From: Amborella trichopoda
Lineage: Eukaryota; Streptophyta; Magnoliopsida; Amborellales; Amborellaceae
Reading direction: 5' to 3'
Assembly: GCF_000471905.2 (NCBI RefSeq)
Contig: NW_006499913.1
Location: 3,979,724-4,043,723 of the forward strand
DNA length: 64,000 bases
Of the stretch, positions 1 to 12,479 are shown piece by piece. How positions within the stretch are numbered: position 1 is the stretch's first letter; each line of letters opens with the position of its first letter. Under the pieces are notes generated by a model. It ran no database searches, was not told the DNA's origin, and saw nothing but the letters and a program-made list of their open reading frames with translations. The translations under genes were made by a program, and so were the position numbers.

Positions 1-284
1 AATACCCAACCCAATTGGAAAGAGAGAGACAGGGGTTTGGAGAAAGACATGAGAGAGAGATAGAGGGAGAAGGGGTTTAGAAAAAGTTGTGTTTTTAAGA
101 TTTATTTGGGCTAAAAATTGAATTAAAGTGAGTAAGGTTAGTTCAAAAAGTTAAAAGATATAAAACTTTGGATTTTTATGCTTCAAGATATATTTTGAAA
201 CTTTAGGTCTATGAAGATATGAAACACAAAAATAAAAGGTTCAAAGATATTTTCCCAAATAACTATTATTACTTCTATTATTTT
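1..284. other. AT-rich intergenic DNA, nothing recognised
   Basis: I see no reading frame, RNA gene or clear repeat end here. A purine-rich GAGAGA stretch lies at about 20-75. Confidence 0.4.
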
Positions 285-690
285 AGAAAAGTTTATATAA
301 GTCCTCTATAGATATTAGAGGCACCTCAAAAACTCATAGAAAGAGGTTCTTTTGAAGCTGAAAAATCCTCCAATAACTTACATAAAAAAAAAATCTCTAA
401 TTGATCATCTCGACCCTGGTATGAATATATATATAAAAAAGATTTGAAGTCTTCAAAACTGTGCATCTTGTAATGTATTATCTAGGCCATCCATTTCTAA
501 TATTTTCAAATGTTATCCATTTCGACATACACTATTTTTTAAACTTTAAATTTCATAATTAGATACGAGAATAGATTAGAAGACCATCGTAGAGATTTTT
601 AATACTCGAGCTGCATCTGTCGATATCAATTCAAGTTGTGCCATACTTTGATTATTTAAGGCGTCCACCTTATACAAACCTCACCCTTTT
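285..690. mobile_element. Mutator-like MITE, diverged copy
   Basis: The left end (GAAAAGTTTATATAAG) and right end (CTTATACAAACCTCACCCTTTT) are inverted relatives of the termini of the elements at 10431-10804 and 26130-26523, and the interior shares their layout. I found no clear target-site duplication, so the ends are approximate. It has no coding capacity. Confidence 0.55.
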
Positions 691-1259
691 AAAAATGGTG
701 TCCATTATTTCGGTTTTGGGGCATTATTTGATTAATAAAATTGGAACTTGTATTGAGGGTGTTAGCTGGTTATGTCACAATGGCTTTATTTACTGCGTAG
801 ACCATTAGCCCCCTAGGCAAGGTGATGGAGCTATACTATTTATCTTATGGGAAACTATTCCATGATCCAACCTATGGAGTATGAAATAGGGTACTCAAAC
901 CCAACATCATCAAAGTTTATGTTGATCAAAAAACAGTAGCAGATGAGTTACTGCCTTCTGTACAATCTTTTATAAGTGTCCATCCAATGTAAGTGCATGG
1001 GGAGGATTTTCAGTATTTCATTGTGGATAGCGAAGATGACTGCGGTATCTTCTTTTCAAAAATTTTCCGTCTATGCGGAATAGCACGTTTGGCCTTCAGA
1101 TTCATTCCCCACTTTCCAATAGCTCAATTTTTTTTACGAGAACAATAGTTAACTCAATCACCCATGAATAGATGTTGGGTAAAAGTATTGTAAATCTGTT
1201 ATGCCAGGTTCTTTGATTAATTTGCTGAAACATTTAACGTTGACCGGCTTCTCAACAAT

Positions 1260-1855
1260 TGGTGTGTTGATATGGGATATCTTAAGGGGCTTTTATGTGG
1301 GAGTTATGCCTTGAGAGAAATCGAAGGACTTTTGATGGTGTATCCATGGAGGTTCAAGGACTAAAAATAGAAAATTTCATACTGTTTGGAGCTGGTTTAG
1401 TATTATTAGGGAATGACAAAGGGTCTCTAAGGTTGATTTTTTGGGGCAATGTGTAGGGATTCGTGGGTGCAATAATTTTTTTTTGATGGGATCATGTGGA
1501 ACAGTATCAATCAATCATGTCGAATTGTCTGCCAAGTTGTTAGGCCTTTTAATTTGGAGGGAGAAAGGTTTAGGGAATACGCTAACCATTGAAGGGGACT
1601 CTCGTAATATCATTAATTGAGGCTTTAATATATCTAAACCGCATTGACGGTTAAGATCTATTTGGCTGCAGGTGATGGACTTGTTGCCTCTAATGATGGT
1701 TAATTTTCAGCGAGGCGAATGAGATACTAGATGATTTAGCTAAAAAGGAGTACTTATGGATTCCTTGAAAGTTTCTTCTATTATTTTCTAAGCGATGTAC
1801 GTTCCCCATTTAGTAGTGAATAAAAAGTAAGTACTTGTTCTTGAAAAAAAAAAAG
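1260..1855 (+). pseudogene. LINE (L1-type) 3' end remnant with RNase H and poly(A)
   Basis: Broken frames on the + strand resemble the end of a plant L1 ORF2. Near 1310-1340 there is a stretch reading RERNRRTFDG, typical of the region after the reverse transcriptase. Near 1575-1615 a TIEGDSRNIIN-like RNase H motif is followed by a stop. Near 1715-1745 there is an EANEILDDLAKK-like end of an RNase H domain. A run of A closes the element at 1843-1853. Stops and frame changes show it is dead. The 5' limit is unknown; weak similarity may extend back to about 720. Confidence 0.7.
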
Positions 1856-2545
1856 GTACCTAAATCCACTGCAGCCATTTGAGGATCAGGTTCATCATTG
1901 GCCTGCAACCATCCAAGGATTGGTTCATCAAAGGCCTTCAACCATCTAAAATTTAAAGATAGTCTCCACTTCAAAAGTGCCCCTTTTTCTTTTCCTTTTT
2001 GAATGTTGATGTATGAATTTCACTAGCAAACAAAGTTCTGCTGCAAAACTCAAAACTCCAGGAATTTCCCACAAGGTAAACCATGGCTTCCAAGGATTAC
2101 TGTGCACCAATCTCAAACAGCAACTTGAATGAAAGTTCATAGAAACAGTCAGTTTTTTATCTTTCGTATTTTACATTAAATAGATAAAAAGCTCGACAAA
2201 GAGATATTCCGTAGAAAAAAATTTATTTGTGGAATATCTTTTCGACAAGAAATATCTCGAAAAGATGCATAAAGGTCCATGTAAAGATAAAGCTAACTAA
2301 ATAGATATTCCATTGATTTCAGTGTGAACGTATGCATAGTTGACCAGTTGATGTTTGGCATCTATATCTTGGCTTGGTGATAAGGAAGTAAAGCTTCCTC
2401 ACAACGTTCTAATATTTGGAGCCCACACCTAAAAGAAATGAAACAAGAATAAAGGCGGAAGGTACATAGGCCCAAACAATGGATAGTGTTAGGCCAAAAG
2501 ATTGCATGTTCTTGCTAGTATATGCTCAATTGGTAATAACCCGAT
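1856..2545. other. Intergenic, nothing recognised
   Basis: There is no supportable gene. The short open frames lack splice context and recognisable motifs. Confidence 0.4.
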
Positions 2546-2553
2546 CTTGGGAG

Positions 2554-2986
2554 TAAGGTTGAAAATGGGTCAGATCGGGTCTAGATCAACCGAGATCTGG
2601 TTTCGGATCCAAAAAGTATTCATGGGATCTGGATCCAGGTCCAAAGCCAATTGGATCCAAATTTATATCATAAAAGTATACATGAGATCCAGATTCAGAT
2701 CTAACAAATTATTATATATATTATTTCATAGCTAGAAAATAAAATAAAATAAAAAATTTGTATAACATATATGTATCTATATAAAACAATAAATAATATT
2801 TGAATACCTGGGTTGGATCCGAAACCGGATCCACTTGTACCCATATCCGATATATGAGTTATTATTTGGATCCAAATCCTGATTCCATATCTGAACCATC
2901 GGATCCAAATCTTAGATCCATACCCGAACCCAAATAGTGTTCCAAATTCAGGTTTCGGATTCAAATCAGGTAAATTCTTAGCCTTA
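2554..2986. mobile_element. hAT-like non-autonomous element with 8-bp TSD
   Basis: The element is flanked by the perfect 8-bp direct repeat CTTGGGAG at 2546-2553 and 2987-2994. Its ends, TAAGGTTGAAAAT and (reversed) TAAGGCTAAGAAT, are imperfect inverted repeats. An 8-bp duplication is the hallmark of hAT transposition. The body is made of degenerate GGATCC/GGGTCT-type units in opposing orientations around an AT-rich centre. It has no transposase. Confidence 0.8.
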
Positions 2987-2994
2987 CTTGGGAG

Positions 2995-3326
2995 TAGGCT
3001 TAGCATTATAAATTTTGATAATGTCTATCGATCTCAATAAAAGTAAAATGGGAAATTTGGGGCATTTTATATGTGCTTGACAAGAACAACATCCGAAGAT
3101 TTGAAAGGAGACCATCTAATCTCAGGATCATCATATCCAAGTCTTTAAAAACTCAAATCTAATTTTAAATCTCTGCAAATCTGGTAAAATCTAATTTTAA
3201 ATCTCCACAAATCTGGTGAAGTGGATCCCAAAGACGTTACATCCATAAAATATTTTGGATCCCATAATTTCTATATCTAGGAAATATTGGGGAGTACGTT
3301 TTTTACCAAAAGGAGTAATTGTAAAA
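2995..3326. other. Intergenic, nothing recognised
   Basis: AT-rich DNA with a short local duplication of a TCTAATTTTAAATCTC unit near 3160-3215. No gene is seen. Confidence 0.4.
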
Positions 3327-3668
3327 TGTGGTGAGGATTGATATCGAGTCTCAGATAGATGGTATAAATTATCGAAATACCCTTATACGGATATACATCA
3401 AGTCCCAAATATATATTGTTGCGATTGGAGGTTCATCTACGGTTAAGGGAAAAACGCAGATCTCTTTCTAATTAGATAAAAAACAGAGAGGTGTGAAGAA
3501 GAGTGCGAATTGTAACCCTATTCTCCATTGTCAATAAAGAAGCTCTAATCTCCCGTGGACGTAGGCACGTTGCCGAACCACGTATATCTTTGCGTCGTGG
3601 TTGGTTGTCTCTTTCTTTTGTGTTTGTTTCTTCTTTCTTGTTTTCATGGATTGCTTTTCGTTTCTACA
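3327..3668 (+). mobile_element. Ty1/copia solo LTR
   Basis: The segment opens with TGTGGTGAGG and closes with ...TTTCTACA, the TG...CA form of an LTR. Its interior carries the conserved R/U5 signature of plant copia LTRs at about 3547-3600: TCCCGTGGACGTAGG, then GCCGAACCACGT, then a TCTTTGCGTCGTG stretch. No primer-binding site follows and no internal region is attached, so it is a solo LTR. The sequence AAAATGT occurs across both boundaries, which suggests a target duplication but leaves the exact edge uncertain by one or two bases. Confidence 0.8.
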
Positions 3669-4460
3669 AAATGTCCTCCCGTTTGAGCATGTATACTCGC
3701 CCATGTGTCAAAATTTGGTATTCAAAGGGTTAAAACTCTTAAATTTACTTGAGAGATGGCCTAATGGCTGAAAGCTTGGCTGCTGTGATGGGAAAAGATT
3801 GGTAGGCTCCCAATTTTTTAAGGCATTGTCGGTGGAGTGTATATCACATAGAGCCCAAGGTTTCTCTTTGGGTGGCTATGGGTCGGGTCCGGTCCAGTTG
3901 GCTTAGACCTGGACTCAACTTGGGTCCAAGGTTTTGGGCCCAAACCCGAACCGTTGGGTCCAAAACTTGGACCCGGGCCCAACCCGTTTTAGGTGCGAAT
4001 CTAGAACCAAACAAAATTTTTTTGAAAAAATTCAAAAATATATATTTCAAATATATGTACATACACATCATGCATGGATGTCACAATCGTTCTCACTCAT
4101 TAGATATCAAATTTGATGGCTTGGGGTGGGTCACGAAGTCCAAGAATTTTTTTTTTTTTGAACTTTGAACTATTCAATGGTACTCTTACCACCACCTATT
4201 TTGAAATTTAAGGGATAAGAATGATTATGACCTCCAAGTATAAAATATAAATTGTCTCTTGATAGGCAATCCTATATGTGTGTGTGTAAAAATATGTTTG
4301 GGTTGGGTCGACTTGGACCAGGATCTGACTCGAGTCTAGGGTTTTGGACCTGGACCCATGGACTCAGACCAGACCCCGATAAGGAAAGTTTCTCTATAAT
4401 GATTGAGAATAACTTTCTATATTATTTTTCTCATGGCATGAAACCCTACTTTATATAGGC
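3669..4460. repeat. GGGTCC-rich repeats and a small MITE
   Basis: Degenerate GGGTC/GGACC units fill about 3868-3990 and 4295-4385. Between them, about 4078-4235 is related to the 200-bp MITE at 45401-45600; both contain TTAGATATCAAATT and GCTTGGGGTG. No ends or target duplications could be fixed here. Confidence 0.5.
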
Positions 4461-6390
4461 CGTTCTCCAACACTCTTCTTGGAATCTTTGAGAAGCAGCT
4501 CTCAAATCTAAGAGACAAGGGAGTTATCCACTAACCATTGGAATTCTCTATAGTAAAGAATATTCTTATAAACATTTTTAAAGATATCAATTAAGATATA
4601 TCAAAAAATATATGACACATGTGAGGCCCTGTGGCTGCACACGTAATAACATCTCCCAATTAACCATGAGGGCTGAATAAATTGATATACCTTAAAAAGT
4701 GTGTATCTTGACAGATTTAGCATTTGCAAGCATACCCTTGTCAAGAGACTTGTTACGCTAGGGTGGTTATATATCTCATAAACAAAAAATCATTCATAGT
4801 CTCGTCATGGGATTTTTTGCACAAATGTGACTCTTCTTTTCATGGCCAACGCACAAAAAAGAAACCCCCTTTGGGATTTTTAACTTGGATGGTCCTAAGT
4901 CCCATCAAAGTCACATGACTTTGAAAATATTTGAACACTCAATGCCTTTGTCGAAGGTTTGCAATCATATCAACATATTGAAAAGAATGAAATGAGTTAT
5001 ATTTATTTCATTCTTTTTAATAATATTATGAATAAAATGATAGTTAATTTCAACGTATTTGCCCAATCTACATTTCTAATTAATAGTATAGTAACTTGAT
5101 TATCACAAAAAAATTAATTTATCCGCCGGCTATATCCAACTTCAAATCCTTTATAAACATCTAATCCAAACAGTATAAGTAGTAGCATGCTTCGAGCTGT
5201 AGTGTAGTCGCAAATACCCTGATCAAGTCATCTTCTATAAAACTTCACATTGTGGTCTAGCTATCTTATCATCTTCTGACCATATATCTAATCGCCTTCT
5301 AGCTTGACCATTAGCATTAGACTCTAAAATTGGTTGGCTTGAATCTATATTGGAAGATGATGAGAATTATTTCTCTTCCACATTGGAAAATGTGTTCTAT
5401 TGAGTTTTTCTAGCTTGTATAGTTTTGTAATCTCTAGCTTAGATGTCATTTAGGTTTCAAGTTTTAAAATGCACACAAATTGAGCTACAAAATTCAATTA
5501 AAACGTGTTTTAAAAAGTATTGTCTGGTCGTCAAATCAATAGGTTGTCATTCTTTATAGGTTGGGATCCCAATAAAGACTTCTCTTGAATAGTTTTTGTG
5601 TGCATTGTTGTGATGCTAAAACCTAGAGAAAAATGAGGCAGAAAACTATTTTATACAAGTTCATGCTTCGTAAAGCTTAACATTCTAGGGAGAGAAGAAG
5701 CAACATAACACAATACTGGTTTTCAAAAATATATAAATATGGTTTAGCTTTAGAGAGAGGGTCTATTGTTGTTTGTTTACAATATGTACCGTACTCAACA
5801 AAATATGGCATAACACAATAAATAAAAGTGATTCACAAAATAAAGATCATGAATTTTACTCACTTAAATAAGCCAAAGCATTGAAAAATTTTGCAAAACA
5901 AAGAAGATCGTGATGCAAATACAATGATCGTAAATACCACTAAATTATAAATCAAGCTTGCAAAAATAAATAAATAAAAATAAAAGAAAATAATTTAGAG
6001 TAGTTTTTTATTTATTAGATTTGCAAAGTTAGCTGGCAGGTTGACTAGGCCCTTGCCCAAATATAATCCCAGTTAGGGTTACACCAAAGAGAGTAAATGC
6101 ACATTTTGCTCCTCCATGAGCATATAGTCTTATTTATTTCATAGCTTTCATGGACTTTGTCTCTATTATTATATCACGTGGATTTGTTTTAAGAAAATGT
6201 GATTATGGACGTACGAATGTCCTTCTCGTTAATAGGCATGGAAAATGTTATGTTTCTCATTTCTTGGTAGAAGACAGTGATAGGACGTGGTTTCCACATC
6301 TTGAGAAACATTTATCTTCAATCGTGATCCATGTGGTCTATACTTGAAATATGAAAATATCTCACTTCTTAAATCCATGTGATAACATCC
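4461..6390. other. Intergenic, no gene seen
   Basis: AT-rich DNA. The open frames are short and have no supporting start, splice or motif context. Confidence 0.4.
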
Positions 6391-6393
6391 TAC

Positions 6394-7006
6394 TAGGGGT
6401 GGCAACGGGTTGGGTGCGGGTAAAAATAAATTATAAATTTATAGATTTAAGAACTTAAAAAACATGTAAATCTTAATTGGATCATTTCTCATGATTATCG
6501 AAAACCAATAATGAAACAGAAATGTAAATCTTTCTTGGATCGTTGTTCATGATTATCGAAAAACAATAATAAAACAAGACGGGTAAACATACCTTCCATG
6601 ATCCAACAATAAAAAAATGACTTCATGTTCTGATCTCTGAAGAAGTGGATCGGCCTTCACCTCTTTTCTCCTCAAAGCTTGATGGGAAACTTTTATTATG
6701 GAAAATGAGGACCGTCACCTTATATCTTTTATTTATTATATTTATTTCATTTATCCTATCCCATCTAGTTATCTTCAAGAGAGAGTGGAGAAGATGATTA
6801 TCACTTATCCGTAACTTAATATTGGATAATCGACTCACTTATGGAGTTACCTTTATGTAACCATTGTTAGACCACAACTTGGAGATATTTTCTAACAATG
6901 TTCTGCTTGACCTGGACCCCATAATCGGACCCGGACCCGGACCCAGACCCGATGGGTTCAAAGTACCCCATGCATGTACAGGTAGGGTCTGGGTCCATTG
7001 CCACCC
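6394..7006. mobile_element. Candidate hAT-like GGGTCC element
   Basis: The left edge AGGGGTGGCAACGGG and right edge TCCATTGCCACCCT are inverted relatives of the ends of the hAT-like element at 8625-9028. I could not match an 8-bp target duplication. Inside, a unit of about 76 bp containing CATGATTATCGAAAA is present twice in tandem at about 6465-6590. Confidence 0.45.
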
Positions 7007-7301
7007 TACTTCATCGTTGTCATGTCCGCGAGATAAACAATGTCATACTAAAACACTTCGCTCAATATTTTCTCTCCCACATGCGGGAAACATTTCCATC
7101 ATTATTTTTGGCTCTCCAAATCACTTGTCCAACTCGCAAAATAAAATCTAAAGTATTTCTTAGAATAATTTTCTCAGTAAGTACATTTTTCTCTCTCTCT
7201 CTCTTTATAACTTTTTGAAGATTTTATTTCCTTTCAATAAACTTATACAACATATACTTCTGTCTTGCTTTCTTTTTGTTATAAAAAATATTAAGTTTGT
7301 T

Positions 7302-7672
7302 AAAGGGTGCGGTTTGTATAGAGCCGAGGTTCTAAACAATCAAAGTAAAACACTTCATAGACTGTCGAGAAATATGGTTTCAATACTGCAAATATTTGTG
7401 ATACCCTAAAATATATTTTCATATCTAATTATAAACTTTCAAACTTAAAAAATAGTGTAAATCAAGCAGATCCATGAAAACCTTAAAAAATTGGGAAATT
7501 GACGATAAAAAAATGCACCGCGAGATGCACTATTTCCAAAACTTGGAATTTAGTTTTTTCATATGTCCATGCATATTGATGTTGAGATGATCAATTTGAG
7601 GATAATTGAGCATCAAAATAACCTCTTCTAGTGAAATTTTTGAGGTAAGCTCTAATTTGATTGTTTGGAGCC
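7302..7672. mobile_element. Mutator-like MITE
   Basis: The left end GGGTGCGGTTTGTATAGAGCC and right end GGAGCCTGACTCTATATAAAC form inverted repeats shared with the element at 26130-26523. The interior also matches that family, for example the GATGATCAATTTGAGGATA block. No clean target duplication was found. It is noncoding. Confidence 0.7.
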
Positions 7673-7679
7673 TGACTCT

Positions 7680-8616
7680 ATATAAACTTTTCTAAATTTA
7701 ACTACTTGTTGGGCAGGGTGATAGCCCCCCTCCCTTGTGCATTGCTATCTATGAATCCAAAGATCATCATGATAAGTTCACACCACTACACATTTAACAT
7801 TGATTTTTTCTGTGTTGGAAATAAGTGGGGTGAAACCGGACAAAATGATGAAAGGGATGAAACTTTGTGATGAACACTAAACAAAAACTCCATTCTATAA
7901 TTTTCAGAACGAATAATTTCCTTTCACAATTTCATATTTGCTCTTTGCTGATATGAATACATTTAAGTTCTCCAAACAAATTTTTCCTCGGGATACAAAT
8001 AATTAGATGATTGTGTATAATATCTCACCAATATGAGTATTAAGAGATCTAGGCCGCAAAGTTGCCTATTTTATAGAGAGAAAAAATTCACAAAATTACT
8101 AGAACAATAAAAAACTCCATATTTGAAAGAGAAAATTGGGTGGCACTGAGTCTAAAAAATTGCGAATCATCGATTCATATGAGATTTGATGACTCACTAG
8201 ATCGATCCCGTTGCGAAATTATTCTACATGCATGTTATGTTTGCTTGATTGTTTATTGGTTTAAATAAATCATTCAACAAACTCATCATAGGATGAGGAA
8301 GATGGATCCGTGTAATTTTTTTTCTTGTGCTTCTTCTTCTTTTTTATCTATTATTATTATTATTTTTTTTCAATTTTAGTTGGATGGTTGATTGACCAAC
8401 CAGACAGATCCACTCGCATGTTTTGTGTTTTAAAGTATTGGGTAGTATATTTAGGAAAAGAACCCAGGCTTAATTGGTTAGCGCTTTACCGTCTGTAACG
8501 CTACGTAAGCGTAAGAGCCCTCTCCCCACTGACTCAACAAAAAAAAAAGTATTGGGTAGTATACACGTCAACATGTTATCCTTCCATTGCCCATAAGGGG
8601 GCACATCTAGTTGAGT
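7680..8616. other. Intergenic, no gene seen
   Basis: AT-rich. A short stretch at about 8464-8520 has a tRNA box-A-like GGCTTAATTGGTTAGCGC but no foldable tRNA (see rejected items). Confidence 0.4.
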
Positions 8617-8624
8617 ATGGTAGA

Positions 8625-9028
8625 TAGGGGTGGAAATAGACCCGATTAGACCCGAGACCCGATGGGTATACCGGACCTCGGGTACGAGCATGGGTCTAAA
8701 TTTTGGACTTGAATACTATTCGGGTCTAAGTCCACCCATAGTCATAGGGTATATGATAGCAATCATGTATCTTTATGTGCACACTAGGTGTTCATATTGT
8801 CACAATATTGGGTATTGACAAAAAATGAAGCTCATAATCATAGGGTATACGATGGTATAAAAAAGGACAAAAAAAAAGGCTCGTAGTCATAGGGTGGCAA
8901 TAGATCCGACCAAACCTGAGACTTAACAGGTTTGGGTATGAGTCCAAAATTTGGACCTAAATAATATTCGGATCTGGGTCCAGGTCCAAGTCCAGGACCG
9001 GCCGGACCCGACCCATTGCCACCCCCCA
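8625..9028. mobile_element. hAT-like non-autonomous element with 8-bp TSD
   Basis: The perfect 8-bp repeat ATGGTAGA flanks it at 8617-8624 and 9029-9036. The left end is TAGGGGTGGAAATAG and the right end is ...CATTGCCACCCCCCA, inverted relatives of each other. The interior consists of degenerate GACCCGA/GGGTCT units in opposite orientations in the two halves. It is about 404 bp and has no transposase. Confidence 0.85.
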
Positions 9029-9119
9029 ATGGTAGACCCACATGGAGGCCCTAGCTATTAAGCCCTTTTGCATAATGTGTATGGCCAAATGGGATGTATG
9101 GTTCCCCTTAGCAACATAA

Positions 9120-9390
9120 CAATTATAGAGGTCCCGCTAGTCCTAAGTAGACTCGTGCTACTAAAAGTGGCAAGGTTATAGAACTGAGCCGGGCCAATGT
9201 TGGCCTTGGCCTAGCCCTTGTCCCCATAGAGTTGGCCCTAGACTCGTTAGGGCCTGGGCAAGCCAAGATGAATGAAGAAAAATAAAAGAAAAAATAAGTG
9301 AAAAGTGGGTAAGGCTGGGCCGGCACTGGCCTTAGCCCGCATGTCAGGCCCAAGTTTTTTAGGGCATGATTGGGCCGACTAGTCCATTGC
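9120..9390. repeat. GGGCC/GGCCTGGGC-rich repeat
   Basis: GC-rich degenerate units (GGCCTTGGCC, GGGCCTGGGC, GGGCCGGC) related in style to the GGGTCC elements. No ends were defined. A smaller cluster of similar units follows at about 9865-9925. Confidence 0.4.
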
Positions 9391-10421
9391 TAGTCCTATA
9401 CGATGCTACTTAAGTAGCGTTAGCTATCTATGTTGGTAAGCTAGTTCTTTATATCAACAAATCTGTATAATGGAGGTCAAGCCATTTCAGTCTTGACTCG
9501 GTGTGAAGTGTGGACGGTGCAACATTGATGCGTGGTGTATGCACATGTCGGCTAGCAGCTAAAAGCCTTTAGTGTGAGACTTTAAACAAGGTAGTGTAGA
9601 CAAATGATTGAGGCTGACTCAGGTTGTGGCTTAGTTGGCTGGACGATAGATTACTTGACCCAATCGGGCGTAGGCATAAACCATGTGCAAGAGGCGAGCT
9701 GCCCATATACCTGACTTAGTAGGTATACAGGCTGTAACAATCATGAGTAGGTATAAATTATGTAACTATCCCAACATGAACTTTTGTAATAAGAATGAAC
9801 TACGATTCTTTCTAGGCAACCCTTGTGTGTGTTTGATCTTTCTTCCTGTATGGTGTGTAGGAGGCTGGCCTGGCCTTGCTCGAGCCATGGTGGGACTTGG
9901 ACTTGGACTTGATGCCATGGGCTTGGACACGGTTAGCCAGATATTTACCCCAAGAACACCACCAAATGGTCAATAATGACAAGCCCAACGCGTTTTTCAG
10001 GTCACAGAGATTTGGAATTTACATTTAACTTTTACCTAGAAGTTGATAAAAAGCATTCCAAACGAAGTTAACAATATCAGTAACAAGCCAAAAAGAAAAA
10101 AACCGAAAAATAATACAAATTACACTTCCCAAATAGCAACAAAATGATGAAGCTGACACGAAACTTGGAAACGAAGTTAAAGATGGAGCAAATTTCGTAG
10201 TGATTTCGTCCCGAAATTTCGCCCACAATATCGGGGAACGGCAGGTCTACACAACTAACGAAGATATGCATCGTGGCGACAAGCTAACAGTTTATCTAAT
10301 CATGCTAGCCTTCGCTGTCGTAATTTCTAAAATATCCAAGATATATCCCAACCTTTAAGCTCAATTACTAAAACATCCTCACCTTTCAAACGCAACGAAA
10401 TAAGCCGATCATCGAACGAAT
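9391..10421. other. Intergenic, no gene seen
   Basis: I found no supportable gene or element end in this stretch. Confidence 0.35.
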
Positions 10422-10430
10422 ATAATTGAG

Positions 10431-10804
10431 GGGTGTGGTTTGTATAAGACCGAGGCCCTAACCAATCAAAATATGTCGCACTTTTAAATAATGCGGAAAT
10501 ATATTATTTCAGTATAAGAAATGTCAATGATGGTATGAAATTTTTTCTCTAATTATAAAAATTTAAGGATTAAAAAACAGTGTAGATCAAACAGATCTAT
10601 GAGAACTTGAAAATCTTAAAAATTGATGGTATGGATGATACATTACAAGACGCACGACTTGGAACTTATTTTTTCTCATGTCAATACATCATAAGATCGA
10701 GATGATTGAATTGAGAGTTTTTCAGCATAAAAACAATATCTTATAGTGAATTTCTAAAGTTTTCAAAATTCATTGCTTAAGGCCTCACCTTTGTATAAAC
10801 TTTT
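10431..10804. mobile_element. Mutator-like MITE with perfect 9-bp TSD
   Basis: The 9-bp direct repeat ATAATTGAG lies at 10422-10430 and 10805-10813. The element starts GGGTGTGGTTTGTATAAG and ends ...TTTGTATAAACTTTT. A 9-bp duplication and GGG-type ends fit a Mutator-derived MITE. It is 374 bp and noncoding. Confidence 0.85.
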
Positions 10805-10813
10805 ATAATTGAG

Positions 10814-11800
10814 TAATATTCCTCGTCAAAGGCATCAAATAACATCCCCTACTTTTTCTTTCCAACCTTTTTTATTCTTCTCCAATTACAAATGATCTAT
10901 TATTTTAGTTTATTTTTTTTATTTAAATTACAAACGATTCTATGATGGGCAAGTTTTATATGCTTCTCTTGCAATATAAAACTTATGTACTTCCCCTTAT
11001 CCAACCATCCATTCTAAATGGAGGGCTAAGATTGTTCCAATCACAATATCACATCTCTATATTATTTTGTTTTTATTTTTTTCTATAAACTGTTTTGACA
11101 CCAAATTTTGTACGTTCAATCCTCTATTAAACTCGCACCAACGAAAATATTAAAACAATATTTTCAATAAAATAAAATGATCAAAATACCCTTAAAAATT
11201 TCAAGAGATATTTTGGTTATTATATTTTATCAAAAAATTATTTTTAATATTTTTTATAGGTGCACCCCAATGAAAAGAATGCATGTACCAAATTTCATAT
11301 TCATACAATTTGTATAAATAAATAAATAAAAATAAAATATTTTGAGACGTCGGTCGAAGATCAAACGGTGAATGGCTCTCTTGATGAAAATTGGACAGCT
11401 GGATGGTAGGAGAAGCCTAGATCTTCTATGCTGTAAGGGAAGTATAGAAACCTTTCGCTTTTGTTATTTATCTCAATTCTATGACTCATTTTATTTCAAT
11501 ATGTTAATAATAGAAATAAAGAGCAGACCCCAATTAATTGAAAAAAAGCTATGATGATGATCGATGAGAATGAAAGGCAGGACGATACGTTGAAGCATCC
11601 GGCGCGTAACCACAAATGCCCCAACGCCATTCCATGATTCATCTTAGGAACATTGTATGATTGGATTGTACGTTAGGCAACAACATGGGAGAAATTATTC
11701 TTTCGGATTGGGTGAGAGATACGATACCATTGCTTCAAAACAATTCTTCACACTTGTTTCACAATAAATATGCAATCATGGAGAGAGAGTATTGAGGCAT
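10814..11800. repeat. AT-rich intergenic DNA with a dispersed repeat
   Basis: About 10940-11270 is related to about 24400-24710. Both have a CTTATCCA(A/G)CCATCC block and, further on, AAAATGATCAAAATACCCTT-like or AATGGCCAAAATACCTTT-like text followed by a TTTTATTTTATC-type stretch. No ends were fixed. Confidence 0.45.
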
Positions 11801-11808
11801 ATCAAAGA

Positions 11809-12166
11809 CGTTTTGTATAAGGTTGCCTCCTTATATTGTGGAAGTTAGGTGGCATAAAAAAATCAGATGATGGCTTCAAAATCTCTTTGTATCTTTTGTT
11901 ATAAGATTTAAAATTTTAAAAATAGTACAGATCGAATAGATTAATATATACTTTAAAATCTTGAAGACAAATGGTTCAGATGATTTTTTACAAGATGTAT
12001 TATTTTTTGAACTTGGAATTTTATTTTATTTTCATATCCATTCATCTCAAGATTGAGATGCTTGGTTGGAGGGTTCTCGTATGTGGGAACATTCTCTACT
12101 ATAGGACTTTTGATATGCACATTTCCTCAACAGTATAAAGGTTGCAACCTTATACAAACTTTATCC
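11809..12166. mobile_element. Mutator-like MITE with near-perfect TSD
   Basis: The ends CGTTTTGTATAAGGTTGC and GCAACCTTATACAAACTTTATCC are inverted repeats. ATCAAAGA flanks both sides (11801-11808 and 12167-12174); the ninth base differs. It has the same general interior as the other MITEs. Confidence 0.75.
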
Positions 12167-12289
12167 ATCAAAGAAAAGAACAAATGCTTTTTGAAATATG
12201 TTGGGGTCTTATTAGGACAAACTCCCAGGATAAAAAGATGCAAAACTCCACCTATAATTAATTTGACGACCTTAGGTTTTGGAATTAAC

Positions 12290-12445
12290 CTATTTATTTA
12301 TTTTTTGGGTAATTCAGTGGGGATGATAAGCTCCTACTTGTTTTTAAAATCGCTAATGTTTTCTAATGCATTAGATAAGAATAGAAGTCTAGACTTTAGT
12401 TGGCATAAAGTGATGCTACCACCACGACCCCAACCCCCATTCTCA
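12290..12445. repeat. Dispersed repeat shared with 43298-43440
   Basis: Both places contain TTTTTTGGGTAATTCA near one end and GATGCTACCACCACGAC or GGTGCTACCACCACGAC near the other, about 125 bp apart. The family is unknown. Confidence 0.45.
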
Positions 12446-12479
12446 ATTAACCTCTTTAACATGTAGATTAATTCAATTA

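Noticed and set aside
3503..3733. + strand frame of 76 codons
   Set aside because: It lies in the R/U5 part of the copia solo LTR.
8464..8525. tRNA gene suggested by a box-A-like GGCTTAATTGGTTAGCGC
   Set aside because: No box B (GGTTCGANNCC) follows at the right distance and no cloverleaf can be drawn. At most it is a SINE remnant.
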